The notes under the pieces are model-generated. The model was not told where the DNA came from. It was given only the letters and a program-made list of their open reading frames with translations, and did no database searches. This document shows positions 32,440 through 42,025 of a stretch of 64,000 nt of DNA, one piece after another. Numbering within the stretch: the first letter of the stretch is position 1; every line of letters begins with the position of its first letter. Both the position numbers and the translations under genes were made by a program. Source of the stretch: Candidatus Amarobacter glycogenicus (lineage in GTDB: Bacteria > Chloroflexota > Dehalococcoidia > Tepidiformales > Tepidiformaceae); the NCBI GenBank assembly GCA_016719395.1, contig JADJZF010000003.1, positions 248,001 to 312,000 of the forward strand. The letters are read 5' to 3'.

Positions 32440-35264
32440 GTGACTTCGATCGAAACCAACCCCCGCCGAGCGAACGTGAGTGGCCCTTACCGTGATCGGC
32501 AAGAGTGGGATTCCGTTCACTGGGGCACGCATTGCGTTGACTGCTATCCGGGCAACTGCCCCATCCGCGTGTACGTGAAGGACGGCAAGGTCGTCCGCGA
32601 AGAGCAATCGGGGACGATCGCTACGGTCGAAGAGGGCGTGCCCGACTTCAACCCCATGGGCTGCCAGAAGGGCGCTTCGTGGAGCAAGTCGCTCTACGGC
32701 CCCGATCGAGTCCAGTATCCGCTGAAGCGCGCAGGCGAACGCGGCGAGGGGAAGTGGGAGCGCATCTCCTGGGACCAGGCGCTCACGGAGATCGCTACAT
32801 CGATGGTCGATGCCATCGAAAACGAAGGCTCCGCTTCGATCGTGCAGGAAGGCACGCCCGAAGGTGGCGGGAGCATGGGGGCCGGCCGCTTCCGGTCGGT
32901 TGTCGGCACTCACATCCTGGACCTCCAGGGCTCGTTCAATGACTTCTCGATCGGCCTCTACGAGACCTTCGGCAAGTTCAGCCCCACGTCGTCGGCCGAT
33001 GACTGGTTCAAGTCGAACTGATCCTGTTCTGGCACATGAACCCCGTCTTCACGCGCATCTCCCTGTACCACTTCCTTGCCGAGGCGCGGTACAACGGGGC
33101 GGAAATCGTCAACATCTCGCCCGACATCAACGCCTCACATACCCATGCGGACTACCAGGTGCCGATCAACGGCGCGGCGGACCCGGCGTTCGGGCTCGCC
33201 CTGGTCCAGGTGATGTTCGAAGAGGGTATTGCGGACTGGAAGTTCCTGAAGGAACAGACGGACATGGGACTCCTCGTCCGGCTCGACACGAAGCGCTACC
33301 TGCGCCAGACGGACCTTGAGAGCCAGGGCGGACGGGAGGACCAGCTGTATCAGTGGGTGCCGAACAAGGGCCTGAAGCTGGCGGACCGGGCGAACATGTT
33401 CCTCAAGGGGGTGGATATCGCGCTGGAGGGAGTCTTCGACGTCACCCTCGCGGATGGCAGTACGGTCCAGGTGACTCCGGTTTACTCGCTGCTGAAGAAG
33501 AGCCTCGATACGGACTACACCCCGGAAAAGCAGCAGGCCATCAGCGGCGTGCACCCGGACACCATCCGCATGCTCGCTCGAAAGATCGCGACGAAGCGGA
33601 CAAACATCATGCTCGGCTACAACGCCTGCAAGTTCTACCACGGAGACCTCATCGAGCGAGTGATGGCGCTCGTGCTTGCGGCGAGCGGAAACTGGGGGAA
33701 GCACGGGACGGGCATCCGGTGCTGGGCCGCGGCCATGAATGACGGCCAGGCAATCGCGATGGCGAAGCCGGGCCCGGGCGCCGCTAACAGCGAGATCGTC
33801 CTCGCGGCCCGCGATGCCGCGGTCGCCGCCTGGAAGAAGATGGACCCAACCGCCACGACGGAGATCGCCGTGCGCGAAATTGCGAAGAAAATGGCCGGAC
33901 AGGAACGTGGGGGCATCAACCGCACCGACCAGACGCTCGTCGGCGGCGGCTCATCGGCCCCGCCCGCGTTCTGGTGGTACTGGCAAGCCGGATACAAAGA
34001 GCGCTGGAACACCCGCGAGTGGGGCGATGAATCACTTCCGCGCGAATTCGACGAGTACTTCAACGAAGCGCTGGAAAAGGGCTGGTGGCAGGGCCTCGAC
34101 CAGCCTCGGCCGGAGAACCCGCCGAGGGTGCTGATCGAATGCGGCGGCAACACGCTGCGCCGCACGCGGGGCGGCAAAGCGGCGCTCCTGCCGACGCTTT
34201 GGCCCAAGCTCCGGACGATCGTCACCATGGACTTCCGCATGAGCCAGACTGCGCTCTATGCGGATTACTTCCTCCCGGTTGCGCAGCACTACGAAAAGAT
34301 CACCTTCGGCATGCCGACGCCGCACGTGATGAACCTCACCCTCGGGGACAAAGCCGCCGAACCGCCAGGCGAGGCGAAGGATGAGTGGTCGATCTTCCAC
34401 AACCTGATCCGGAAGATCGCCGAGGTCGCGGAGTCGCGCGGTTTGGAAAGCTACACGGCCAGCAACGGCGTCCCTCGGCGTTATGACGAGCTCGCGCGCG
34501 TTTACTCGATGAACGGGTACTTCGACAACGAGGACTCGCGACTGGACGAGATCATCCGCGATTCGGCGCTGGCGGGGACGTTGCCCATGGGCACAAACCT
34601 CCGCGTGATGCGGGAAAAAGGGCACGTCCGCTTCATCGACTGGGGGCTCGCGCCGATGGGCCTCTCCCAGGCGTCGCCGCTGGTGCCGAACAAGACGCAC
34701 GTCCCCTTCCGCGACCACACGGAGCGCGGCGACCCCTTCCCGACATACGCCCGCCGGGCCCAGTTCTACATCGACCACCCGTGGTTCCTGGAAGCGGGCG
34801 AAGAACTCCCGGTTTGGAAGCCGAACCCGAACATGGGCGGGGACTACCCGATTGGGATGACTTCGGGACACAACCGCTGGAGCATCCACACCATGAACCA
34901 GGCGAACGAGGTGATCCTCGGCACGCACCGCGGGGAACCGTTCGTGGAAGTGAACCCGGGCGATGCGGCGGCCAGGGGAGTGAAGGACGACGACCTCATC
35001 CGAATCTATAACGACCTCGCCTCGTTCGAAGTGCGCGTGAAGATCTCCCCCTCCGTTAAGCCGAACCAGCTCGTCTCTTACAACGGATGGGCGGGTTTCC
35101 AGTACAGCGACTGGAGCGGGGCGAACGAGCTCGAGCCTGGCATGGTCAAGTGGATCGGATTCGCCGGAGGCTATGGCCACCTTCAGCACCTCGGTGCCGA
35201 GTGGCAGCCAGTCCCCTGCGACCGGTGGATACGTTGCGACTTCGAAAAGGCCCCGGCGGGCTAG
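32440..35264 (+). CDS. DMSO-reductase-family molybdoenzyme catalytic subunit, split by a frameshift
   Basis: A catalytic subunit of about 940 residues of the complex iron-sulfur molybdoenzyme family. The N-terminal Fe-S site is HCVDCYPGNC with a distant Cys in NPMGCQKGAS. The first part stops at 33021 after DDWFKSN; the next frame resumes KSELILFWHMNPVFTRI and continues to 35264 with TMDFRMSQTALYADYFLPV and IGMTSGHNRWSIHTMNQAN. One missing base near 33013-33017 explains the break. GTG 32440 has AAGAGG upstream; GTG 32434 is also possible. No Tat signal is seen, and no Fe-S beta, haem or membrane subunit, nor a maturation chaperone, is adjacent. The substrate is unknown. Confidence 0.85.
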
Positions 35265-35441
35265 TTGTTCGCCGGGAACCCGGTCGAAGGCGCCAAATGA
35301 CCAGCGGGCCCAGTGAACCGTCTCGGCCACGGTGACAACCCCGGCCGCGCTGGCGGGTGCCCGGCGAGGCTGTTTGGGTTGACGTGGGTGCTATCGTTCA
35401 CGCGCCTCGCCGCGAGCGACAACCTCAAAGGGCGTGCCCAC

Positions 35442-35990
35442 GTGTTCTCTTTTCGACGATCTCTCCTTCCGTTCATCCCGGCTCTCGCCATCCTTGGCGC
35501 TTGCGGAGGATCGGACGACGACGCCGATGTCTCAGACGACGCAGACGAAGGATCGTCCTCACCGTCTGCCAACAACGGCGGGGCGACCCGCGGTTCGAAC
35601 AACACAGCCAAGGTCCCGACGATCAAGGATGGAGCCTTCGACGAGGGGACGGTCCACATCGAAGTGTCGGGACAGAAGGACTTCAAGCTCGACGCTGAGG
35701 GCAACGGAATAACGATGGGAGGCTTCACGCTGCTCACCTTCGCGAACGACGATGCCACCGTTATCCTCACGTTCCAGGTGGATTCCAAGGAAGAGCCGGG
35801 TGGCGTGGCAATTACCGCGACCCAGCTTTCGACCGCGGGCTCGTGGGGCAAGGAATGCACGGTGACGGCCGAGGACGGCACGAAAGAACTGAAGGGTGAG
35901 TTCACCTGCAAGGAAGTCGAGGGCGTCGACTCGAAAACGGTCAAGACCTACAAGGTCAAAGTCACCGGCAAGTTCTCGGTCAAGCGCTAA
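35442..35990 (+). CDS. Predicted lipoprotein with beta-rich domain
   Basis: A 182-residue secreted protein of no recognised family. The signal peptide ends in the lipobox LAILGAC, followed by an acidic Asp/Ser-rich linker. A beta-rich domain of about 130 residues follows, ending in a Lys-rich strand pair (TVKTYKVKVTGKFSVKR). The GTG at 35442 is chosen because the signal peptide begins there and AAAGGG precedes it. It stands alone after the molybdoenzyme, so any link with it is uncertain. Confidence 0.65.
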   Translation: MFSFRRSLLPFIPALAILGACGGSDDDADVSDDADEGSSSPSANNGGATRGSNNTAKVPTIKDGAFDEGTVHIEVSGQKDFKLDAEGNGITMGGFTLLTFANDDATVILTFQVDSKEEPGGVAITATQLSTAGSWGKECTVTAEDGTKELKGEFTCKEVEGVDSKTVKTYKVKVTGKFSVKR

Positions 35991-36065
35991 GCGGATTCGC
36001 GCGCGAGCCAGCTACCTCGCCCCGGCCGGGCACACCGGGGCGCGTCAGGCAAGAGCCGGGCCTGG

Positions 36066-36971
36066 CTACGCGTCGCTGCCGGCAACCGGCCGGCTCGCTG
36101 GGGCGGTTGCGCGGGCGCCGCGGAAGTCCCGGAAAGGGCCGTCGCGCCACTCGAGGGCTGCCTTCAGGCCTTCTTCCCGGAGGCGGCGATTCCATTCCTG
36201 TGCTGCCGGACGATGCTTGCTCATGGCCTCGACATCGGTGCCGGACATGAGCCCGGTGCGGATGCCCATGGCTTCGTACTGACGATTCACGGCACGCTTC
36301 GAGTACATGAGCATGTCGTTGTCGATGTTTGCCATGCGCCGGGCGAAGCGTTCGGTGAACCCCGGGAGCTCCGCAGGGGGCACGGCGTACGTCGCCCAAC
36401 CCATCTCCGCCATGTCCTTCCCCGAGAACGAATCGCCGACGTAGGCGAACTCCCGGGCTTTCGTCATCGGGAGGTGCCAGGGCGCCCACATGATGTCCAT
36501 CGTGCCCATCGCCCGCACCGGCGGATAGCCGACCTGCGCGTCCTCGGCGACGATGCGGAAGTCACAGAAGCTCGCGAGTTCGGTGCCTCCGGCCAGGCAA
36601 TACCCCTGGATCTGGGCGACCACCGGCTTGGCAAGCTCCCAGAGCAGCCAGTTGCCCAGCAAGACATGGCGCGACCAATCGTAGTGCGCCGGATGGGTGG
36701 TGCCGGTATCGGGCAGTCCGGAGCGCGGATGCACAAAGGTCGACCCGTCGCGCGCGGCACGCGAGGGCGAGAGGTCGTACCCGGCACTGAAGGCCCGGCC
36801 GTTGGCGCGGAGGACGATGACGCCGACAGAACGGTCGGCTTCCGCCTCTTTCAGGGCATGAAAGAGTTCACCGCGAAGGTCGTTCGAAAGCGCGTTCAGC
36901 TTCTCGGGCCGGTTCAACGTGATGAAGGCAAGCCGCCCATCGGTTTCGAAAAGGATGTTCTCGTACGTCAC
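36066..36971 (-). CDS. Enoyl-CoA hydratase/isomerase family protein
   Basis: A 301-residue crotonase-fold protein. The CoA/oxyanion-hole blocks are NRPEKLNALSNDL, VIVLRANGRAFSAGYDLS and QIQGYCLAGGTELASFCDFR. The Glu matching the first catalytic Glu of rat hydratase is present in GGTELAS, but the second position is Pro (GYPPVRAMG), so simple hydration may not be its reaction. GTG 36971 is preceded by AGGAGGGACC, a strong ribosome site, and starts right at the family block. It diverges from the MFS gene. Confidence 0.83.
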   Translation of the reverse strand: MTYENILFETDGRLAFITLNRPEKLNALSNDLRGELFHALKEAEADRSVGVIVLRANGRAFSAGYDLSPSRAARDGSTFVHPRSGLPDTGTTHPAHYDWSRHVLLGNWLLWELAKPVVAQIQGYCLAGGTELASFCDFRIVAEDAQVGYPPVRAMGTMDIMWAPWHLPMTKAREFAYVGDSFSGKDMAEMGWATYAVPPAELPGFTERFARRMANIDNDMLMYSKRAVNRQYEAMGIRTGLMSGTDVEAMSKHRPAAQEWNRRLREEGLKAALEWRDGPFRDFRGARATAPASRPVAGSDA

Positions 36972-37145
36972 GCGGTCCCTCCTGGGCGCCCCTGCGAAGC
37001 GGGGTGTCCGCATTGTTATGCCTCCAGCGCCTCGCCGCCAGACCCGCGGCGGGCGAGGGGCGCCAAACGGGCGCGGAGCAGCCATCACGAACCTATGATG
37101 GGAGTCATCCCGGTGGGCCGGCGCGGCAGTCCATAGTGCGGGCGC

Positions 37146-38426
37146 ATGTCGTCTGCTTACTTCGAGCGCCACCCCTCTCTCAGGCCGCTGGCGTATCGCG
37201 ATTACCGGTTCCTCCTGGGCGGGCTGGCTCTGGTGCAGTTGGCGGCGCCCTTCCAGTTCCTTACCCAGGTCTTCTGGCTCCAGCAGGAATACCCGGACCA
37301 CGCGACCCTCTATGCCTCGTTAATCGCCGCCAGCCGCGGGTTGGCGATGGTGGTCTTCAGTCTCGTCGGAGGCGCAATTGCCGACCGGCTGGAACGGAGG
37401 CGAATCCTGCTGGCGACGGAGACCGCGTCGCTGTTCGTGAACGGGGTGATTGCGTTCCTGATGATCGCGAGCCCCGTCGGCGAAGCAACCGTCGCCGCCG
37501 TGACGCTCTGCACGTTCGCCTCGTCCGGCGTGATGTCGATCGACGGTCCGGCACGAAGCGCGAGCATGCCCTCCATCGTCGGCATGGAGAACCTCGCGAG
37601 TGCAATGGGTCTCTCCATGGTCATCACGCAGGTGACGATGCCGATCTCGCTTTCGATGGTGGGAGTGTTGAACGGTCTCTTCGATCCCGGACAGGTCTAT
37701 GCGGGGTCGTTGCTTGTGTGGGCCGGCATCCTCCCGATGATCGCCGCTTTGCGCTATCACAGCATCGGCGGTGGTGGTCGCGACGTGGGGATGGTCGCCA
37801 GCATCCGCGAAGGGATCCGCTACGCCCGAGCGAGCGCCGCCATCTCCGGGATCCTTCTCGTGCTTGTCGTGGTCCAGTTTGCCGGCATGCCCGTCGCGAC
37901 GCCGCTGGGACCGGTTTTCATGATCGAGGTCCTGGACTTCACCACCGCCCAGGTCGGCTTCATGGGCATGACCTGGGGGCTCGGGTCGCTCGCCGCGTCG
38001 TTCTTGTTAGCACGCTTTCGCTGGCTCACCCTGCGCGGAGATACGCTCGCCGGGATGACGCTGGCCTTCGGCGTTGGCGTGGTTGGTTTCGGTCTCTCCC
38101 GCTACGTCCCGGTGACAGCCGTATTCGACTTCCTTTTTGGGTTCGGTTTCACGGCGACGTCGCTGGTCTCGGCGACGATCGTGCAACACACCGTCGCAGA
38201 CAACGTTCGGGGCCGAGTGATGGGGCTGTTCCCGTTCACGCTCGGCTTCGCGAACCTCTGCACCGCGCCAATCGGGCTTGCCGGACAACAGTTCGGTCTT
38301 GCACTCCTGGTCCCTGCACTGGGAGTCACCACCCTGATCCTTTGCGCGTCGGTATTCGCCACGCGTCCCCAGCTGCTGTCTATCCGGGCGAGGGCGGTAG
38401 CGGCGGCGACCAGCGGCGAACCGTAG
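37146..38426 (+). CDS. MFS transporter (MFS_3 / enterobactin exporter-like)
   Basis: A 426-residue permease with about 12 transmembrane helices. It has the MFS loop 2-3 motif GGAIADRLERRRILL near residue 76 and the repeat-like GRVMGLFPFTLGFAN in the second half. The lineage resembles the EntS/MFS_3 exporters of siderophores or drugs. No binding protein or siderophore gene is near, so substrate is unknown. It diverges from the hydratase homologue across about 170 bases with no clear operator. Confidence 0.82.
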   Translation: MSSAYFERHPSLRPLAYRDYRFLLGGLALVQLAAPFQFLTQVFWLQQEYPDHATLYASLIAASRGLAMVVFSLVGGAIADRLERRRILLATETASLFVNGVIAFLMIASPVGEATVAAVTLCTFASSGVMSIDGPARSASMPSIVGMENLASAMGLSMVITQVTMPISLSMVGVLNGLFDPGQVYAGSLLVWAGILPMIAALRYHSIGGGGRDVGMVASIREGIRYARASAAISGILLVLVVVQFAGMPVATPLGPVFMIEVLDFTTAQVGFMGMTWGLGSLAASFLLARFRWLTLRGDTLAGMTLAFGVGVVGFGLSRYVPVTAVFDFLFGFGFTATSLVSATIVQHTVADNVRGRVMGLFPFTLGFANLCTAPIGLAGQQFGLALLVPALGVTTLILCASVFATRPQLLSIRARAVAAATSGEP

Positions 38427-38442
38427 AGTGATACGCCCCTGG

Positions 38443-39468
38443 CTATTCGGTCTGCGGAGCTCCAGCGCCCGCATCGATCCATGCATCGAGCTCCGCCCAG
38501 ACTCCCGACAGCCAGCGGAGCTGGTCTTCGGGCAGTGCAGGCACGTCTGCCCGGGCGATCCGCCGGAAGTCGATGAGAACCTCGCGGCCGACAAGCCCGC
38601 CTGAGAGCAGGGAGCGGTAGTCCGCCGCAGCATCGAGCCCGCGGTGAGCACAGACAACCACGTCCGCTCCGGGAAGCGCGGCGAGCGCGGCGAGCACCGC
38701 ACCGCCGCGCGGCGGAAGGACATGGCGGTAGGCCGGTAGCGGAGCGCCCGATTCGGCTTGCTTCGCGAGTGCCCGGTCCAGCCGCCCCGGGCTGAAGAGC
38801 GCACCCTCCGGGAAGATGAGGACGCCCTCGTCTTCCCGGAGTCCGCTGGCCAGTGCGTGGACGCGGGCGGACTGGCCACGCGGCTCCTGGCTTCCTGTTT
38901 CGACGAAGACGTTCGGCAGACGGTTGCCCACGATGTCGAGGCAGGGATCGCGGAGCAGCCAACGATTGATGACCCAGCGCAGGCGCAGTCGGTGGCGCGC
39001 TGCTGCGAAGACTGCGGGGACCAGGTTGTCGAGGGGGGAAGCATGCCGCCCGAGGATGATGACGGGTCCAGGAGGCACCTGATCCGTTCCTTCGACCTGG
39101 ACGCGGAGCCCGAAGGACCAACGAGCACCTGCGAAGATCACTCTCGCCCAACGGGCCTGGAGCTGGAAGTTCGCGGCGAGGTAGGCCTCGGAAGGAGAGC
39201 GGCGCCAGCCGGAGTGGCGCAGCCAGAGGTAACCGCTCACCAGGATACCGCCGAGTTCCGCCAGGAAGTAGACATTCGCAAGGACGAGGCAACGAACGAA
39301 CACGAGGCCGCGCCGCAGCACGACGCCGGTGACGAGCAAGACCGGCAACAAAGCAGGAGTCAGGATCAGGAGACCCAGCGCCGCGGCCGAATAGCACGGG
39401 ACTGTGATGGCACGGCGGAGCCAGGCACGGCCGAAGGATTCATGCCGCCACGGCTCCTCCCGGTTCAC
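38443..39468 (-). CDS. 1-acylglycerol-3-phosphate acyltransferase-like membrane protein
   Basis: A PlsC-fold acyltransferase of 341 residues. Two or three N-terminal transmembrane helices precede the catalytic motif GRHASPLDN (H-x4-D). The block FVETGSQEPRG and the acyl-acceptor motif FPEGALFSPGR follow. It is likely to acylate a lysophospholipid or a related glycerolipid in the membrane. The GTG at 39468 overlaps the stop of the upstream SRPBCC gene in a GTGA; a longer start at 39540 would overlap more. It ends convergent with the MFS gene. Confidence 0.78.
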   Translation of the reverse strand: MNREEPWRHESFGRAWLRRAITVPCYSAAALGLLILTPALLPVLLVTGVVLRRGLVFVRCLVLANVYFLAELGGILVSGYLWLRHSGWRRSPSEAYLAANFQLQARWARVIFAGARWSFGLRVQVEGTDQVPPGPVIILGRHASPLDNLVPAVFAAARHRLRLRWVINRWLLRDPCLDIVGNRLPNVFVETGSQEPRGQSARVHALASGLREDEGVLIFPEGALFSPGRLDRALAKQAESGAPLPAYRHVLPPRGGAVLAALAALPGADVVVCAHRGLDAAADYRSLLSGGLVGREVLIDFRRIARADVPALPEDQLRWLSGVWAELDAWIDAGAGAPQTE

Positions 39469-39986
39469 GCCGGTGTCAACCCGGCCGCGAGCCCGTTGGA
39501 GTTCGGCCCGGTCGGGCGGGCGGACTCCATCCGGCCCCACTTCTTTTCAAGCACCTCCCGCCGGTAGTCGAATATTCCCTGGACCTTGCGCTTGACCATG
39601 CGTGCGCCGAAGAGGTCGCCCAGCACGCCTAGCGGGAGCGCGTAGTGGATGATATCGCGCATCTCTGTCCCTCCGGGGACGGCCTTGAAGTGGTGCTGAT
39701 GATGCCAGAACCGGTAGGGCCCCGCACGCTGCTCATCGACGAACATGACACCGTCGACGACGTGGGTAATCTCGGTGACCCAGAGGACCCGCGCACCGGC
39801 CACGGGGACGATGTCGTAGGTCACGATGAGCCCGGGGTGCATCGCAGAGGGGAGCTCGGAGGTCGGCTTCAGGTTCAGCGAAGGCGGGGTGATCGTCGCG
39901 AGGTTGCGAGGGTCCGAGAAGAATGCCCACGCTTCCTCGAGGGGAATCGGCAGAAGTTGTCGCGATGCAAGGCGATGAAGGCGCAT
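39465..39986 (-). CDS. SRPBCC-family ligand-binding protein
   Basis: A 173-residue START/SRPBCC-like protein (LEEAWAFFSDPRNLATITPP near the N-terminus, then FWHHQHHFKAVPGGTEMRD). The fold makes a deep hydrophobic pocket for lipids or other small molecules. This type is often fused to or paired with TIGR01777-type epimerases; here the two are adjacent genes separated by 2 bases. It overlaps the acyltransferase gene by 4 bases. Confidence 0.78.
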   Translation of the reverse strand: MRLHRLASRQLLPIPLEEAWAFFSDPRNLATITPPSLNLKPTSELPSAMHPGLIVTYDIVPVAGARVLWVTEITHVVDGVMFVDEQRAGPYRFWHHQHHFKAVPGGTEMRDIIHYALPLGVLGDLFGARMVKRKVQGIFDYRREVLEKKWGRMESARPTGPNSNGLAAGLTPA

Positions 39987-39988
39987 GG

Positions 39989-40867
39989 TCAGGAACCTTT
40001 CACGATGGATTCGAGCGCGGTGCTGATCTCCGTCTGGCGGAAACTGTATCCAGCATCGAGCAGGCGACGCGGGAGAACGCGCTGCCCGGCAAGAAGGAGT
40101 TCATTCGCCGATTCGCCGAGCACGATGCGCAAGGCGAAGGGAGGCACGGGGAAGATGGCGGGCCGCTTCAGCACCTTCGATAGTGCCTTCGTCAATTCCC
40201 GGTTTGTGACAGGTTCCGGTGCGGTGACGTTGTAGACACCTGACATGTCAGTCGTCAGGCTTCGAATGAGAATCGAGACGGCATCTTCGAGCGCCACCCA
40301 GGAGAACCACTGCCGGCCGCTGCCGAGGCGGCCGCCGGCCCCGAACTTGAAGGGCAGCATCATCTGGGGCAGCGCACCACCCTCTTTCGCGAGGATGACA
40401 CCGAACCGGAGGAGGACCGTGCGAGCGCCGGCGTCCTCGGCCTTCATCGACTCAGCCTCCCAGTCCCTCACCAGGTCAGCGAGGAAGCCCTCCCCGCGGG
40501 CGCTCGTCTCATCGAGGACCTCGTCCTCGCGGTTGCCGTAGTAGCCGATGGCGGAGGCGGCGACGAACACCGGGGGGCTGGCCATTTTCGAGATTTCGGA
40601 AACGAGCAGCCTGGTCGAGTCGATACGGCTCGATCGGAGCTCCTGCTTCCGCTTCGGCGACCACCTGCCCTTGCCGATCGACTCACCGGCGAGGTGGACG
40701 ACGGCATCGATACCCTCGAGGGCTCCGGGACGTATCCATCCCGTGGCCGGGTCCCAATCCGCCGCGGCGCCGCGCTTGAGCGGGCGGACATCGTGGCCCT
40801 CGCTCTTCAACCGCGCGGCGAGCGCCGTCCCGATGAGGCCCGAGGCCCCGGTAATTGCGACACGCAT
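39989..40867 (-). CDS. TIGR01777-family NAD-dependent epimerase/dehydratase-like protein
   Basis: A 292-residue extended-SDR protein (YfcH-like). The Rossmann motif is MRVAITGASGLIGTALAARL, with AVVHLAGESIGKGRWSPKRKQEL and a YYGNREDEVLDE active-site region. The ATG at 40867 has AAGGAG upstream and opens on the glycine motif. The function is unknown in the family, but cell division or cell-envelope roles have been suggested. It heads a three-gene unit with the SRPBCC and acyltransferase genes. Confidence 0.85.
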   Translation of the reverse strand: MRVAITGASGLIGTALAARLKSEGHDVRPLKRGAAADWDPATGWIRPGALEGIDAVVHLAGESIGKGRWSPKRKQELRSSRIDSTRLLVSEISKMASPPVFVAASAIGYYGNREDEVLDETSARGEGFLADLVRDWEAESMKAEDAGARTVLLRFGVILAKEGGALPQMMLPFKFGAGGRLGSGRQWFSWVALEDAVSILIRSLTTDMSGVYNVTAPEPVTNRELTKALSKVLKRPAIFPVPPFALRIVLGESANELLLAGQRVLPRRLLDAGYSFRQTEISTALESIVKGS

Positions 40868-41012
40868 TGTAGTGACTCCTTCCACGGGGCGTTGTTTGTC
40901 TTCGAGCGTAACAGTCTGCATGAGAGGTCTCCTGTCAGCCGGGTCACCGTTGCGCCCGGACCGTCAATCACTGGACAAATTCTGGACGGAGGTTCGATAG
41001 ATTGTCAAGGGT

Positions 41013-41042
41013 TTGCCAAATGTTCGTCGAAGGTGCTAGGGT
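41013..41042 (+). promoter_or_regulatory. Likely leaderless promoter of the B12 photoreceptor gene
   Basis: TTGCCA (41013-41018) and TAGGGT (41037-41042) are 18 bases apart. The GTG start is 6 bases after the -10, so transcription should begin at or next to the start codon. No ribosome site is seen, which fits a leaderless mRNA. Confidence 0.5.
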
Positions 41043-41048
41043 AGCGTC

Positions 41049-41966
41049 GTGCTGATCCGGATTGGTGCCCTAAGCGAGACGACCGGCGTCTCCGAAGATG
41101 TCCTGCGCTCCTGGGAGCGGCGGTATGGGCTCCTCACGCCCCAACGCACGGCCGGTGGGTTCCGTCTCTATGGAGACGACGACGTCCAGCGGGTGCGGAC
41201 GATGGTCTCACTTCTCTCAGGCGGGCTTTCCGCCGGAGACGCCGCACGGCACATCCTGGAGACGAGCGTTCCTGCGGCAGCGAACGGAAGCCTGCCATCA
41301 ACCAACGCGGTCGTCGAAGAACTCCAGGGACGCCTGCACGGGGCCCTTCGCGGATTCGACGACCACGCCCTCGAAGCTGCCATCGATGCGGTTCTCGCGG
41401 CGCTGGACCTCGACACCGCTATCCGCGACGTGTTCATCCCGGCGCTGAAAGCCATCGGCGATGACTGGGCCGCCGGCACAGTCTCCGTGGCACAGGAGCA
41501 CTTCGCCGTGAATGTCTTGAGGGCGCGGCTGATGGCGCTGGCGCGGGGCTGGGACCAGGGGTTTGGTCCGCGGGCGCTGCTGGCCTGTCCTCCGGACGAA
41601 CACCACGACGTCTCGCTGGTGCTGTTTGGCCTCGCCCTTCGTCGCCGCGGCTGGAGGATCACCTTCCTTGGTGCAAATACGCCGATCGCAGACATTACGG
41701 CGACGAGCAGGAAGCTCGCACCCGAATTAGCGGTGCTGTACGCCTCGGACTGGCGCGCCTACGAACCCATATTCCCGGAACTCAAGAGCTATGCAGGACC
41801 GGCGACCGCCCTCGGTGGCGCGACTTCCGGCACAGCCGTGGAAGCGACTGGATGGCGCCACCTGGACGGCGACCCGGTCGCAGCAGCAGACCAGGCAACG
41901 CGGGAGTTCCAACCGAAACGACGAGACTCGACGGTCGCTGAGACCGGCGACGGCACCGCGGGTTGA
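41049..41966 (+). CDS. CarH/LitR-type MerR regulator with B12-binding domain
   Basis: A 305-residue transcription factor. An N-terminal MerR helix-turn-helix (IGALSETTGVSEDVLRSWER, then RYGLLTPQRTAGGFRLY) precedes a B12-binding cap helix bundle (residues about 95-175, with IPALKAIGDDWAAGTVSVAQEHFA). The Rossmann domain has CPPDEHHDVSLVLFGLALRR. The E-x-H element in that motif fits the adenosylcobalamin lower ligand of CarH. Such proteins repress light-inducible genes in the dark and release DNA when light cleaves the cofactor. A photolyase lies two genes downstream, as expected for its targets. Confidence 0.85.
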   Translation: MLIRIGALSETTGVSEDVLRSWERRYGLLTPQRTAGGFRLYGDDDVQRVRTMVSLLSGGLSAGDAARHILETSVPAAANGSLPSTNAVVEELQGRLHGALRGFDDHALEAAIDAVLAALDLDTAIRDVFIPALKAIGDDWAAGTVSVAQEHFAVNVLRARLMALARGWDQGFGPRALLACPPDEHHDVSLVLFGLALRRRGWRITFLGANTPIADITATSRKLAPELAVLYASDWRAYEPIFPELKSYAGPATALGGATSGTAVEATGWRHLDGDPVAAADQATREFQPKRRDSTVAETGDGTAG

Positions 41967-42025
41967 CCCGCGCCGGGCGGGCAACCGTGGGCCCGGCACC
42001 CACATCCTGAACCTGGAGTAAACCC

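Noticed and set aside
33013..33030. Selenocysteine at the in-frame TGA of the molybdoenzyme gene
   Set aside because: Reading through the TGA gives residues unlike the family, and the true continuation is in another frame. The break fits a one-base loss, and no hairpin like a SECIS element was noticed.
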